Shown: positions 28,722-38,819, counted from the first letter of the stretch. The stretch: 64,000 nucleotides of DNA from Devosia sp. MC521 (GCF_014127105.1 NZ_CP059902.1:1583001-1647000); one strand, 5' to 3'. The notes: generated by a model from the sequence alone, not told the origin. Numbers and translations: made by a program.

Positions 28722-29483
28722 ATGGCTGGGGAACCCGCCGCAAAGATCAACGCTGTTTCAGGGTCGGGATGGAAAATTCCGGCCCATATTGGCGTTATTA
28801 TGGACGGCAACGGACGCTGGGCTAAGCAGCGCGGAAAGATGCGAACGGAAGGACACGTCGAAGGCGTGAAGTCCCTGCGTAACTGCGTCGAGCTCTGCAT
28901 TACGCACGGCGTGGATTACCTCACCGTTTTCAGTTTCTCATCGGAGAACTGGACGCGCCCTCCCGAAGAAGTGTCCTTTATATTCAATCTTCTACGCCGC
29001 TTTGTTGCGTCGGATTTGCAGAAGCTTATCCGGAACAACGTCCGTGTCCGGATCATTGGGTCGCGCCATCAGCTGGACGCGTCGATGGTTCGCTTGATCG
29101 AAGATGTTGAGGCAAAAACGTCTGCCAATACCGGGCTGACACTTGTCGTAGCTTTCAACTATGGCAGTAAAGCTGAATTGGTTGAGGCGACACGTCATCT
29201 CGCGGCAGAAGTCGCTGCCGGCCGGTTGAAGCCCGAGGACATCACAGAGCAACACGTCTCCAATGCTCTCTACACTGCGGGTATTCCGGATCCTGACGTC
29301 ATCATTCGCACAAGCGGCGAGCAACGTCTTTCAAACTTTCTGCTGTGGCAGTCGGCATATGCTGAGTTCGTTTTTGTGGACGAACATTGGCCTGATTTCG
29401 ACGAGCAGAGTTTTACCCGAGTACTAGAGATTTATACCAAGCGAGATCGACGCTTTGGCGGTATTGGAGCTGTGGCCAGTTGA
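28722..29483 (+). CDS. uppS: Isoprenyl transferase (undecaprenyl diphosphate synthase)
   Basis: This 253-aa cis-prenyltransferase makes the C55 lipid carrier for peptidoglycan and other envelope polymers. The catalytic aspartate is in GVIMDGNGRWAKQRG, and the C-terminal signature is RTSGEQRLSNFLLWQSAYAE. The stop overlaps the TTG start of cdsA. Confidence 0.96.
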   Translation: MAGEPAAKINAVSGSGWKIPAHIGVIMDGNGRWAKQRGKMRTEGHVEGVKSLRNCVELCITHGVDYLTVFSFSSENWTRPPEEVSFIFNLLRRFVASDLQKLIRNNVRVRIIGSRHQLDASMVRLIEDVEAKTSANTGLTLVVAFNYGSKAELVEATRHLAAEVAAGRLKPEDITEQHVSNALYTAGIPDPDVIIRTSGEQRLSNFLLWQSAYAEFVFVDEHWPDFDEQSFTRVLEIYTKRDRRFGGIGAVAS

Positions 29484-30340
29484 GTAAATCAAAAGGCCCC
29501 GCGTCGAGCCAAAACACGCCTGTTCGTCGCTCTTGGGCAGATGTGGGACCGCGCCTTGTTTCTGCGTTGGTCCTTATCGCCTTGACCGTTGTGTCTCTCT
29601 ATTTGGGTGGAATCTGGTTTGCGCTGGTGGTCAGCGCAGTCTTCGCCGGTTGCTATCGCGAGTGGGAGACTATGGTTTCTCGCCAGCCGATCACCCCTAG
29701 GGGCATTGCCATTGTGGCGCTTGTTGCTCTGTCGGGGGTGGTGTTTCCATTCTTCGGCTTTGTCTGGTCTCTCGCTGCTGTGGCGATTGCATGCTGTGTG
29801 GCGTTGACCATGGGGCGTGGGGAGATCCTGTGGCGTATAGTCGGCATTGTGCTGTTCAGCGCGCTCATCATCTCGGCGCTGTTAATGCGCGGTGTCGGCG
29901 ATCTGGGTATCGTTGCTGGCGTGTTTCTGGGTACCTGCGTCTGGATGACGGACTCAGCGGCGTTTTTTACAGGTCGCCAGATCGGTGGCGAGAAATTGGC
30001 ACCAGCCATTTCGCCGTCTAAGACTTGGTCAGGTGCTTTGGGTGGCTTGGCTCTAGGGACGATTGCGGGCCTTGCGGTCTGGATGGTTCTTACGCCATCG
30101 CCGTGGTGGATTGGTTTGATTGTCGCTGCTTCTATCAGTGTACTGGGGCAGGTGGGTGACCTCACCGAAAGCAGCATAAAGCGCTGGTTCCGCATTAAAG
30201 ACACAGGCGACATCATTCCTGGCCACGGTGGTCTGATGGACCGCCTTGATAGCCTCACATTCGGCTTGTTCTTGGTGGTGATTATCGGTGCCACCCATCA
30301 GGGCTTTGGCTCGGTCGCTGAAGGCCTGCTGCACTGGTAG
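29480..30340 (+). CDS. cdsA: Phosphatidate cytidylyltransferase (TTG start)
   Basis: This 286-aa polytopic inner-membrane enzyme makes CDP-diacylglycerol for phospholipid synthesis. The C-terminal signature covers SKTWSGALGGL and GDLTESSIKRWFRIKDTG followed by PGHGGLMDRLDS. TTG at 29480 overlaps the uppS stop; the next Met lies deep in the protein, so TTG is preferred. In most relatives dxr follows cdsA; here rseP follows after 27 bases. Confidence 0.94.
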   Translation: MSKSKGPASSQNTPVRRSWADVGPRLVSALVLIALTVVSLYLGGIWFALVVSAVFAGCYREWETMVSRQPITPRGIAIVALVALSGVVFPFFGFVWSLAAVAIACCVALTMGRGEILWRIVGIVLFSALIISALLMRGVGDLGIVAGVFLGTCVWMTDSAAFFTGRQIGGEKLAPAISPSKTWSGALGGLALGTIAGLAVWMVLTPSPWWIGLIVAASISVLGQVGDLTESSIKRWFRIKDTGDIIPGHGGLMDRLDSLTFGLFLVVIIGATHQGFGSVAEGLLHW

Positions 30341-30367
30341 TTTGCCAGTGCCACTATAAGGAATACC

Positions 30368-31489
30368 ATGTTCGACGCCTTTTTATGGCTCAATGCCATT
30401 TGGATCATCGCTGCGATCGTCTTCATCCACGAGATGGGGCATTATCTTGTCGCGCGTTGGAATGGCGTGGCTATCCAGGCATTTTCTGTCGGTTTTGGTC
30501 CTGAGATTATCGGGTGGAATGATAAGCACGGCACTCGTTGGAAGATTTCAGCGATCCCGCTCGGTGGTTATGTTCGCTTCCTTGGTGACATGAATGAGGC
30601 CAGCGCGCCCGATCCTGAGGTCATGAAGAATATTGACCCGGCTCTGGCGCCGCGCTTGTTCATGAATAAGAATGTTTGGCAGCGGATCTCCATCGTTCTC
30701 GCTGGTCCCGTCGCAAACATCATCCTGACATTCGTCATCCTCTATGTGCTGCTCATGAGCTATGGGCGCTACATTATTCCGCCCACGATCGGCGACGTGT
30801 TGCCAGCCTCTGTCGCGGCTGAAGCAGGTTTTGAGCCGGGCGATATGATCATCTCTGTGGACGGTTACAAAGTTCGCGGGTTTGACGACTTCCAGCGATT
30901 CATCGCGACCAGCCCTGAGCGCGAAGTCAGCGTTGTCTTGGAGCGGAACGGTGGCGAACGTGCTATTGCACTAACACCAGAGGCTGTTTCGGTTGAAGAT
31001 CGTTTCGGCAACAATCAGCGTATCGGCCGGATCGGGGTAACGCGTGACGTTACTCAAGAGGAAGTTGCGCTGTACAAGCCGGGTCCAGTCGAAGCCATCG
31101 GCATGACCTTTGAGGAAATCCGCTTTATTATTCAGCGCACTGCGGCGTTCCTGGGTGACTTCTTTGTTGGCCGCGGAGACGTGGAGCAGCTTGGCGGTCC
31201 TGTCAAAGTTGCGAAGGTTTCCGGGGAAGTAGCGACCTTGGGATTCGTCGCGCTGATCAATCTGATGGCGCTGCTGTCCCTCAACATTGGCATATTCAAT
31301 CTCCTGCCAGTTCCCATGCTTGATGGGGGGCACTTGCTCTATTACGCCGTTGAAGCGGTCAGGGGTAAACCTCTGAGTATGAGGGTGCAGGAGATCGGCT
31401 ATCGCTTTGGATTTGCTTTGGTTGTCGGCCTTATGGTCTTTACGCTCTTTAATGATACACTTTTCGCATATTTCGGAATTCTGCGCTAA
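30368..31489 (+). CDS. rseP: Site-2 intramembrane zinc metalloprotease RseP
   Basis: This 373-aa intramembrane protease is of the RseP/MmpA type, which cleaves membrane anti-sigma factors or other single-span substrates. The zinc motif HEMGH is at residues 21-25 in the first helix, and the third ligand is in PMLDGGH near residue 319. A single PDZ domain (around residues 130-200, starting IGDVLPASVAAEAGFEPGD) lies between. One PDZ rather than two is normal in this class. It lies between cdsA and bamA without the usual dxr. Confidence 0.95.
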   Translation: MFDAFLWLNAIWIIAAIVFIHEMGHYLVARWNGVAIQAFSVGFGPEIIGWNDKHGTRWKISAIPLGGYVRFLGDMNEASAPDPEVMKNIDPALAPRLFMNKNVWQRISIVLAGPVANIILTFVILYVLLMSYGRYIIPPTIGDVLPASVAAEAGFEPGDMIISVDGYKVRGFDDFQRFIATSPEREVSVVLERNGGERAIALTPEAVSVEDRFGNNQRIGRIGVTRDVTQEEVALYKPGPVEAIGMTFEEIRFIIQRTAAFLGDFFVGRGDVEQLGGPVKVAKVSGEVATLGFVALINLMALLSLNIGIFNLLPVPMLDGGHLLYYAVEAVRGKPLSMRVQEIGYRFGFALVVGLMVFTLFNDTLFAYFGILR

Positions 31490-31632
31490 CTGCGGGTTAA
31501 CCTTAACTGGCAGTGTGTTGCGTGAATACAAGGGTTGAGACGAATAACTTGCGTTCTGCGTGGTACGGGGTTGTTCCAAATTCAAAAAACAGTAAAACAC
31601 TTCAATGGAGTTTGCTTGGGGAGGCGCTGTGC

Positions 31633-33789
31633 ATGGCGATTCCCCGGGCGGTCGCAGAAGGCAAAAACAATATGATCTACCCCACCAAGCTGATGCGTGG
31701 CGCGGTTTCCGCGATCGCCATACTCGGGGCTTCGTCCCTCGCTGCTGGTGTTCCTGTTGTCGGCGCTGTCGCTGCCTACGCTCAGGAACAGCTGGTTGCC
31801 TCGGTTCTATTTGAAGGCAACCGTGCAATTCAGGACAGCAAGCTGGTCGACATGGTTGACCTGTCGAGTTCTGGTATTTTCTCGCAAGCACGTCTTGCTG
31901 CCGACGTTGAGAGTATCCGTCGCGCTTATGATGCGCAGGGCTATCGCGGTGTTACCGTGACGGCGCGCACTGAAGCGACTGCTGATAGTCGTGTTCGTGT
32001 TATCTTCCAGATTAATGAAGGCAATCGCTCTGGCATTGCTGGGATTAATTTCACCGGTAACAACGCGATTGGTTCTGGCAACCTTAAGGGTGCCATGCTG
32101 ACCAAGGAAACTGGTCTGCTGAGCTGGTTGGTTCGTGATGACTCCTACGATGAGCGTAAGCTTGCCGTGGATCGTGAACGCCTTCGTCTCTACTACGCAA
32201 ACCGTGGTTACCCAGATGCTCAGGTGAACTCGGTTGTTGAATTTGACGCTGCGCGCAATGCGTACTTCATCAACGTCACTGTTAATGAAGGTCAGCGTTA
32301 CAAGATTGGTAATGTTGGTATCGAAACCAGCATCAGTGGTCTGAATACTGACGCGCTGCGCGGTGCGGTTCGTACAGGCAAGGGTTCGACCTATTCGGCT
32401 GATGCGCTGCAGAAGTCCATCGAGACGATGGCGTATGAAGCGACGGCGCAGGGTTATTCCTTTGCTGACGTTCGTGCTCGCCTTGATCGTGACGTTGCGA
32501 CCGGCACGTTTAACGTAACTTACCTGGTTGATGAGGGTGCGCGCATTTATGTTGAGCGCATCAACATCAGTGGCAACGTGAAGTCGCGTGACTTTGTTAT
32601 TCGCCGTGAATTTGACTTCGCAGAAGGCGATGCGTTCAATCGCTCGATGGTCGTTCGCGGTCGTCAGAATCTCGAAAATCTTGGCTATTTCACTAAGGTC
32701 GATATCTCGACCGCGCAGGGTTCCTCTGCCGATAAGATCATCCTCAACATTAATGTTGAAGAAGGTCCGACTGGTGAATATGGCGCAACCGCAGGTTACT
32801 CCACTTCAGATGGTATCCTTGGTGAGCTGTCGCTGACCGAGCGCAACTTCCTTGGTCGTGGTCAGTACCTTCGTGCTGCAATCGGTGCATCGGAGTCGGG
32901 CCGTACGTTCGACTTCTCCTTCACCGAGCCGCGTTTCATGGGTACCCGGGTTTCGGCTGGTATTGATGCGTATCACCGCATTAGCGACGAAAACTCGAAT
33001 AGCTTCTACGGTACGCAGGCAACCGGCGGGCAGGTTCGCTTCGGTGTTCCGATTACCAGTGCTCTGTCGAGCTCGGTATTCTTCGGTGGTGAGCATAAGG
33101 TTATCGCTGACGCGAAGGATCCGTACTCGGCTCTCGTGGATGATGGTCAGGTCTTCAACAAGGCATTTGTTGGCTACTCGCTGACTTGGAATTCTCTGAA
33201 CGATCAGAAGAAGCCAAGTGAAGGTCTGCTTGCAACCTTCACACAGCAGTACATTGGCTGGGATCATAACCTGCTCAAGACCGAAGCACGCGGTCGCTAC
33301 TTCATGCCTCTGATCCCAGATGCTGGTGTGGTCGGTAGTGTGCGCGCTCAGGCCGGTATCATCAATTCCATGGACGGTGGTGCCGTTCATGCGGTTGAGG
33401 CCTTCTCGGCTGGTTCGTCGCTTGTTCGTGGTTTCCAGGGTCGTGGTGTCGGTCCGCGCCTCGACAATGGCGAATACCTCGGCATGACCTACTATGCTGG
33501 TATTTCGGCTGAAGTTCAGTTCCCAATCCCTGGTCTGCCAGAGAGCTACGGTCTGAGCGGCGCAGTGTTCGCTGATGCGGCATATGTCGGTAGCGAACAT
33601 CTTCCAGGTCTCGGCGGCGGCGCACTTGCTGCTGGCAGCGTTGATGAGCCTTGGAAGGCTTCGGTTGGCGCGTCCCTGATCTGGGATTCACCATTCGGCC
33701 CGCTCCGTGGTGACGTTGCTCACGTGTTGAACAAGGCCACAGACGATCGTACTCAGGTGTTCCAGTTTACGATCTCCAGCTTGCTCTAA
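31633..33789 (+). CDS. bamA: Outer membrane protein assembly factor BamA
   Basis: This outer-membrane Omp85 protein inserts beta-barrels. From ATG 31633 (GGGGAGG upstream) it is 718 aa; ATG 31672 is an alternative, and the frame stays open to 31513. A signal peptide (hydrophobic AVSAIAILGASSLAAG, cut after YAQ) is followed by five POTRA repeats, beginning VASVLFEGNRAIQDSKL, and the C-terminal barrel ending in FQFTISSLL. The barrel carries the VRGF motif as SLVRGFQGRGVGP. Upstream 31490-31632 holds no other gene. Confidence 0.93.
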   Translation: MAIPRAVAEGKNNMIYPTKLMRGAVSAIAILGASSLAAGVPVVGAVAAYAQEQLVASVLFEGNRAIQDSKLVDMVDLSSSGIFSQARLAADVESIRRAYDAQGYRGVTVTARTEATADSRVRVIFQINEGNRSGIAGINFTGNNAIGSGNLKGAMLTKETGLLSWLVRDDSYDERKLAVDRERLRLYYANRGYPDAQVNSVVEFDAARNAYFINVTVNEGQRYKIGNVGIETSISGLNTDALRGAVRTGKGSTYSADALQKSIETMAYEATAQGYSFADVRARLDRDVATGTFNVTYLVDEGARIYVERINISGNVKSRDFVIRREFDFAEGDAFNRSMVVRGRQNLENLGYFTKVDISTAQGSSADKIILNINVEEGPTGEYGATAGYSTSDGILGELSLTERNFLGRGQYLRAAIGASESGRTFDFSFTEPRFMGTRVSAGIDAYHRISDENSNSFYGTQATGGQVRFGVPITSALSSSVFFGGEHKVIADAKDPYSALVDDGQVFNKAFVGYSLTWNSLNDQKKPSEGLLATFTQQYIGWDHNLLKTEARGRYFMPLIPDAGVVGSVRAQAGIINSMDGGAVHAVEAFSAGSSLVRGFQGRGVGPRLDNGEYLGMTYYAGISAEVQFPIPGLPESYGLSGAVFADAAYVGSEHLPGLGGGALAAGSVDEPWKASVGASLIWDSPFGPLRGDVAHVLNKATDDRTQVFQFTISSLL

Positions 33790-33814
33790 TCAGAGCAACG
33801 TGACAGATATTTTC

Positions 33815-33850
33815 GAGCCGCGGCGCGGTCGCCCGCGGCTCGTTTATTTT
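33815..33850 (+). terminator. Rho-independent terminator between bamA and lpxD
   Basis: A 9-bp perfect stem GAGCCGCGG / CCGCGGCTC (33815-33841) is followed by GTTTATTTT. The tail ends 11 bases before the lpxD ATG, so lpxD may depend on read-through or a promoter inside bamA. Confidence 0.75.
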
Positions 33851-33860
33851 GAGTGACAGT

Positions 33861-34889
33861 ATGGTTGATACGCGTTTCCACCGTTTTGCCGGGCCTGTCC
33901 AGTTGGGCGCGCTGCTTACTAGCATCGGTCGTGAGGATCTTGTTCCAGACCTTAGCCGGCCGGACTACCTTGTAACGGGCGTTTCAGAACTAGAACTTGC
34001 AGGGCCAGGCGAGATCGCATTTGCGGCTCATCCGAGCTACGCGAGTGAGTTACGCCAGTCGTCTGCTGGCATTGTGTTGGTTTCCCCAAATCTGGTTGAT
34101 GACGCTCCTAAGGGAGCGATTGTCGTTGCGACCACGGGTACCCATAACGTTTTTGCAGACATTCTGGACGCGCTTTACCCATCCAACACGCGGTCGATCA
34201 TTGCTGGTCTGCGTGACGATCTCGCAGAGCCGCTGATTGAGGCTGACGTCTATCTCGGCGCTAATGTCGCTGTTGGGCAAGGCGTTGAAATCGGTCGCGG
34301 AACGGTTATCGGCGCCAATGCCGTCATTGGGGCAGGGGTCACCATCGGGCGCAATTGCGTTATTGGCGCCAATGTCACTTTGGAATGCGCGCATCTGGGC
34401 AATGGCGTTGTGCTGCACCCCGGTGTGCGGATCGGCACGGAAGGCTTTGGCTGGTTGGATCATGGCCGGACGAACCGGAAGATCCCGCAGCTCGGTCGCG
34501 CCATTATTCAAGATCGCGTTGAAATTGGTGCGAATTCGACAATTGATCGTGGCGCGCTTGGGGATACCGTGATCGGCGAGGGCACAAAGGTCGACAACCT
34601 CGTGCAGATCGGTCACAACTGCAAAATTGGTCGCAATTGTCTGATTGCGGCGATGTCCGGGCTCTCTGGGTCTACTATCGTTGAAGACAGCGTGCTTCTT
34701 GGTGGTGGGGTCGGGACCTCAGGGCACCTGAGAATTGGTACTCGCTCCGTGGTTCATGGCCGCGCTGCGGTGACTAAGGATTGGCCAGCAGATTCGAAGC
34801 TAGCTGGTGCGCCAGCTCAGGATATTAGAGATTTCTGGCGAGAACTCGCCATCATGCGCAAACTAACAAAGGGTGAGAAGCGGGGATGA
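33861..34889 (+). CDS. lpxD: UDP-3-O-(3-hydroxyacyl)glucosamine N-acyltransferase
   Basis: This 342-aa enzyme performs the third step of lipid A synthesis. An N-terminal uridine-binding domain is followed by a left-handed beta-helix of hexapeptide repeats (for example [20 protein letters not shown]) and a C-terminal helix. ATG 33861 was preferred to the in-frame TTG at 33849, which sits in the terminator T-run; neither has a strong ribosome binding site. It overlaps fabZ by ATGA. Confidence 0.94.
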   Translation: MVDTRFHRFAGPVQLGALLTSIGREDLVPDLSRPDYLVTGVSELELAGPGEIAFAAHPSYASELRQSSAGIVLVSPNLVDDAPKGAIVVATTGTHNVFADILDALYPSNTRSIIAGLRDDLAEPLIEADVYLGANVAVGQGVEIGRGTVIGANAVIGAGVTIGRNCVIGANVTLECAHLGNGVVLHPGVRIGTEGFGWLDHGRTNRKIPQLGRAIIQDRVEIGANSTIDRGALGDTVIGEGTKVDNLVQIGHNCKIGRNCLIAAMSGLSGSTIVEDSVLLGGGVGTSGHLRIGTRSVVHGRAAVTKDWPADSKLAGAPAQDIRDFWRELAIMRKLTKGEKRG

Positions 34890-35359
34890 CTGAAACTACC
34901 GCCGTGACCGAACTCGATGCGATGAGCATTGGTGAAATTCTGGAAGCCCTCCCACACCGTTACCCGTTCTTGATGATCGACAAGATCATCGAAATTGACG
35001 GTGACGAGAGTGCTGTTGGTGTGAAGAACGTCACCTACAACGAGCCTATTTTTACCGGCCACTTCCCCGGTAATCCGATTTTTCCTGGTGTGCTCATCAT
35101 CGAAGGCATGGCCCAGACGGCCGGTGCTATCGTGATTAAGCACGATTCCAATGGCGGCAAGAAAAACGTCGTTCTGATGCTTGGCGTTGATAAGGCCAAG
35201 TTCCGCAAGCCAGCAGGTCCGGGCGACACGATTGAGTTTCATATCGCTAAGATCCAGCGTCGTCGCAACGTCGGGCGCTATGGCGCGCAAGCCAAGGTCA
35301 ATGGTGTGGTGATTGCCGAAGCGGAAATCACTGCCATGATTGTTGGTGCCGACGAGTGA
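34886..35359 (+). CDS. fabZ: 3-hydroxyacyl-ACP dehydratase FabZ
   Basis: This 157-aa hot-dog-fold dehydratase acts in fatty-acid elongation and competes with LpxA for 3-hydroxyacyl-ACP. The catalytic His is in [15 protein letters not shown] and the helix with the acidic residue reads [11 protein letters not shown]. It is coupled to lpxD upstream and to lpxA downstream (GTGA overlap). Confidence 0.96.
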   Translation: MTETTAVTELDAMSIGEILEALPHRYPFLMIDKIIEIDGDESAVGVKNVTYNEPIFTGHFPGNPIFPGVLIIEGMAQTAGAIVIKHDSNGGKKNVVLMLGVDKAKFRKPAGPGDTIEFHIAKIQRRRNVGRYGAQAKVNGVVIAEAEITAMIVGADE

Positions 35360-36159
35360 GCAGTTTGACTATCCATCCGACAGCAATCGTTGATAAAAAC
35401 GCTCAGCTCGGTGCGGGCGTCCGTATTGGACCGTATTGCATTGTCGGACCTAACGTCAAACTGGGCGACAATGTGGAACTGGTGTCCCATGTCTCCATCG
35501 ACGGCCGCACCACAATCGGTGCCGGTACAAAGATCTTCCCCTTCGCTTCGATTGGGCATCAACCTCAGGATTTGAAGTTCCACGGCGAAGAGTCCTATCT
35601 CGAGATCGGTGAGCGCAACACCATCCGTGAGTCCGTCACCATCAACCCGGGAACGGAAGGTGGCGGTCTATATACGCGGATTGGCAATGACTGTTTGCTG
35701 ATGGCCTGTTCGCATGTGGCTCACGATTGCCAGGTTGGCAATAATGTGGTGCTGGCCAATTACGTTGGTCTGGCCGGCCATTCGATTGTCGGCGATCACG
35801 TCGGCTTTGGCGGCATATGTGCGGTACGCCAGTTCGTGCGTATTGGGCATCATGCCTTCATCGGCGCGCAGAGCATGATTGATGCTGACGTCATTCCTTA
35901 TGGCTTGGCTGTCGGTAATCGTGCGCGACTGGGTGGGTTGAACCTCGTTGGTTTGAAGCGTCGCGGCTTTGATCGTGATGCAATTCATTCATTGCGAGCT
36001 GCCTATCGCATGATCTTCTCGCAAGAGGGGACGCTTCGTGAGCGCGTCGAAGACGCCGCTGAGATGTTTAAAGACAAGCCGCTGGTGCAGGATGTGGTGA
36101 ACTTCATTACCGCTGAAGATCGCCCCCTTATTCAGCCGCGTGATCTAGACGAAGAGTAA
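35356..36159 (+). CDS. lpxA: UDP-N-acetylglucosamine O-acyltransferase (GTG start)
   Basis: This 267-aa acyltransferase performs the first step of lipid A synthesis. It is a hexapeptide beta-helix with the active-site His region ACSHVAHDCQVGNNV and the HQPQDLKF loop, plus the C-terminal helical bundle starting GLKRRGFDRDAIHSLRAAY. The GTG at 35356 overlaps the fabZ stop. lpxI, which usually follows in this class, is missing; lpxB begins 11 bases later. Confidence 0.95.
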   Translation: MSSLTIHPTAIVDKNAQLGAGVRIGPYCIVGPNVKLGDNVELVSHVSIDGRTTIGAGTKIFPFASIGHQPQDLKFHGEESYLEIGERNTIRESVTINPGTEGGGLYTRIGNDCLLMACSHVAHDCQVGNNVVLANYVGLAGHSIVGDHVGFGGICAVRQFVRIGHHAFIGAQSMIDADVIPYGLAVGNRARLGGLNLVGLKRRGFDRDAIHSLRAAYRMIFSQEGTLRERVEDAAEMFKDKPLVQDVVNFITAEDRPLIQPRDLDEE

Positions 36160-36170
36160 GAGTAGAGAAC

Positions 36171-37301
36171 ATGACGAGCCCGCTTCGTCTCTTTATCCTT
36201 GCGGGCGAGCCATCTGGCGACCGCATTGCTGCAGATCTCGTTTCGCGATTGCAGGCGCGTGTGCCACTTGAATTTGCCGGGGTAGGGGGTGAAGCACTCT
36301 CTTCCCTAGGCCTCAAATCATTCTTTGATATGAATGAGCTATCGGTCATGGGCTGGGCTGACGTGTTACCACGCTTGCCCAAACTACTCTGGCGGTCGCG
36401 GCAGGTCGCACGGGCCATTGTTAAGGCTCGGCCCGATGTTGCGGTGTTGGTCGACTCTCAAGTTTTCAACGCCATTGTTGCCAAGCAGGTCCACAAGCTG
36501 GCTCCCGAAATACCAGTGGTGCTTTGTGTGGCTCCCGCCGTTTGGGCTTGGAAGCCTGAGCGGGCCAAGTCCCTGAGCCCGAAATTTCGCGAGATACTAT
36601 CCGTCTTGCCTTTCGAACCAGCGTTTATGCGCGCGGCTGGCGGACCTGAAACGAATTATATCGGTCACCCGGCGACAAGCGTATTCAAACAGCGTTCAGA
36701 AGTGCCCCAGAGCGGGCCGCTGATGCTCTTACCAGGCAGCCGCGAGGGCGAGTTGCGTCGCCATCTGCCACTGATGGCCGAGGTCGCCAAGCAATTGGCC
36801 GACCATCCGCGTGTAACTGGTTTTGTGCTTCCGACACCGAGCCGTCTTAAAGCGCGCGTAGAGCGTGAAACCAGCCAGTGGCCGGTTGCCGTTGAGGTGA
36901 TCACAGGAGATGAGCGCCGGGCTGCTGCACTGGATAGCGCCGTGGCGGCTGTCGCGGTGACTGGTACCGTCACGCTTGAGCTGGCGCTTTCTGGTGTTCC
37001 CATGGTCACGACCTATGTTGCCGATAAGGGGCAGGCCAAGCGTTGGGTGAAGTATAAGGTGAAGTACGCGTCACTCCCCAACGCGATCCTCGATCAGCCG
37101 CTGGTGCCCGAGGTTCTGCAACTCGAAGCCGATCCTGCAGCACTGGTCGCGAAGATCACTCAGCTTCTCGACGAACCGGCAAGCAGCCAAGCGCAGTTGG
37201 TTGGCTTTGCACGCATTCGCACTCTTATGGAACATGGAGAAGAGGGTGAGGCACGGGTTGATCCCGTTGAACGCATCCTTCGCTACTATAATCCGGAATG
37301 A
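36171..37301 (+). CDS. lpxB: Lipid-A-disaccharide synthase
   Basis: This 376-aa GT19-family glycosyltransferase joins UDP-2,3-diacylglucosamine and lipid X. The N-terminus FILAGEPSGDRIAADLV and motifs LVDSQVFN, VAPAVWAWKPERAK, LLPGSREGEL and TGTVTLELALSGVPMV are typical. It ends at a bidirectional terminator facing gltA. Confidence 0.95.
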   Translation: MTSPLRLFILAGEPSGDRIAADLVSRLQARVPLEFAGVGGEALSSLGLKSFFDMNELSVMGWADVLPRLPKLLWRSRQVARAIVKARPDVAVLVDSQVFNAIVAKQVHKLAPEIPVVLCVAPAVWAWKPERAKSLSPKFREILSVLPFEPAFMRAAGGPETNYIGHPATSVFKQRSEVPQSGPLMLLPGSREGELRRHLPLMAEVAKQLADHPRVTGFVLPTPSRLKARVERETSQWPVAVEVITGDERRAAALDSAVAAVAVTGTVTLELALSGVPMVTTYVADKGQAKRWVKYKVKYASLPNAILDQPLVPEVLQLEADPAALVAKITQLLDEPASSQAQLVGFARIRTLMEHGEEGEARVDPVERILRYYNPE

Positions 37302-37305
37302 AAAA

Positions 37306-37332
37306 AGGCCCCGCAATGCGGGGCCTAATTTT
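37306..37332. terminator. Bidirectional terminator between lpxB and gltA
   Basis: A 9-bp perfect stem AGGCCCCGC / GCGGGGCCT (37306-37326) has an AAT loop, an A-run on its left and AATTTTA on its right. It serves lpxB (+) and gltA (-), whose 3' ends face it. Confidence 0.88.
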
Positions 37333-37351
37333 ATGATGATCTGACCTGTGA

Positions 37352-38641
37352 TTACCGGGTTTCGATCGGAGCGTAATCGCGTGCGGTCGCGCCTTGGTAG
37401 AGCTGGCGCGGACGGCCGATCTTCTTCTGAGGATCGCCGATCATTTCCTTCCACTGGCTGATCCAGCCAACGGTACGAGCCACCGCGAACAGAACGGTGA
37501 ACATCGAGGTTGGGAAGCCGATCGCATCGAGGATCACGCCCGAATAGAAATCGACATTTGGATAGAGCTTGCGATCGATGAAGTACTGATCTTCCAGCGC
37601 AATGCGCTCGAGTTCCTGAGCAACCTGCAGGGTTGGATTGTTCTCAACGCCAAGGATGGCCAGAACTTCCTTCGCTGTCTGCTGCATGACCTTCGCACGA
37701 GGGTCGAAGTTTTTGTAGACGCGGTGACCAAAGCCCATCAGGCGGAACGGATCGTTCTTGTCTTTCGCACGAGCGATGAACTCGGGAATGCGATCAACAG
37801 TGCCGATTTCGCGGAGCATGTTCAGGCATGCTTCGTTGGCGCCGCCGTGAGCAGGTCCCCAGAGGCAAGCAACACCGGCAGCGATACAGGCGAATGGGTT
37901 CGCGTCCGACGAGCCGGACAGGCGCACGGTCGAGGTCGATGCGTTCTGTTCGTGGTCTGCGTGCAGGGTAAAGATCAGGTCCATCGCACGGGCGATTTTC
38001 GGATCGACCTTGTACTGTTCGGCAGGAACCGAGAAGCACATGTGCAGGAAATTCGCTGCGTAATCCAAGTCGTTACGTGGATAGACGAAGGGCTGACCGA
38101 CCGAATATTTATACGCCATAGCTGCGAGCGTTGGGATCTTCGCGATCATACGGATCGAGGCGATCTCGCGCTGCTGTGGGTCATTGATGTCGGTGGAGTC
38201 GTGGTAGAACGCCGCCATAGCGCCCACGACACCGGTCATGATGGCCATAGGATGAGCGTCGCGACGGAAGCCGCGATAGAAATAGTGCATCTGCTCATGC
38301 ACCATTGTGTGGCGGGTAACGACCTCGTCGAAGTCTTTCAGCTGAGCTGCGGTTGGCAGTTCGCCATAGAGGAGGAGGTAGGAAACTTCGAGAAAGCTGG
38401 AGTGCTCGGCCAGTTGTTCGATTGGGTAACCGCGATAGAGAAGCTCGCCTTTGTCACCATCGATATAGGTGATGGCGCTATCGCAGGCGGCTGTCGAGGT
38501 GAAACCGGGGTCGTATGTGAACAGACCGGTCTTGGCATAGAGTGAACGGATATCAACCACATCTGGTCCGACCGACCCGCTCAGGATCGGGAACTCATGG
38601 GTTTCATCTCCGATGACGAGTTTGGCGACTTTGTCGGTCAT
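37352..38641 (-). CDS. gltA: Citrate synthase
   Basis: This 429-aa type II (hexameric, NADH-sensitive type) citrate synthase condenses acetyl-CoA and oxaloacetate. The signature [16 protein letters not shown] carries a catalytic His, and the conserved [18 protein letters not shown] and [10 protein letters not shown] segments are present. AGGAG precedes the ATG. Gene order lpxB-gltA-gltX is conserved in the order. Confidence 0.97.
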   Translation of the reverse strand: MTDKVAKLVIGDETHEFPILSGSVGPDVVDIRSLYAKTGLFTYDPGFTSTAACDSAITYIDGDKGELLYRGYPIEQLAEHSSFLEVSYLLLYGELPTAAQLKDFDEVVTRHTMVHEQMHYFYRGFRRDAHPMAIMTGVVGAMAAFYHDSTDINDPQQREIASIRMIAKIPTLAAMAYKYSVGQPFVYPRNDLDYAANFLHMCFSVPAEQYKVDPKIARAMDLIFTLHADHEQNASTSTVRLSGSSDANPFACIAAGVACLWGPAHGGANEACLNMLREIGTVDRIPEFIARAKDKNDPFRLMGFGHRVYKNFDPRAKVMQQTAKEVLAILGVENNPTLQVAQELERIALEDQYFIDRKLYPNVDFYSGVILDAIGFPTSMFTVLFAVARTVGWISQWKEMIGDPQKKIGRPRQLYQGATARDYAPIETR

Positions 38642-38782
38642 AGAGCACTCCTCGATTCATCGCAGGCACAAAAGCAAAGCTGGTGCATCGTGCCGGCACC
38701 GGCGCCTGACCGCGCCGTTTTCGAGGGTAGAGGTATCAGGTTCTAGGCCTGAGAGGCAACCGATAGGTATGCGCTGGTGCGG

Positions 38783-38809
38783 TATCGGCGCGGGTGAACC
38801 GCGCCGATA
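38783..38809. repeat. 11-bp inverted repeat just after gltX
   Basis: TATCGGCGCGG and CCGCGCCGATA flank a five-base loop, 10 bases after the gltX stop on the minus strand. No T-run follows on that strand, so it is probably a 3'-end stabiliser or Rho-assisted end of the gltX message rather than a simple terminator. Confidence 0.55.
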
Positions 38810-38819
38810 TTTAAAGGTT

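Noticed and set aside
37394..38545. 383-codon plus-strand ORF opposite gltA
   Set aside because: Antisense to citrate synthase; length reflects codon bias of the true strand, and the protein resembles nothing.
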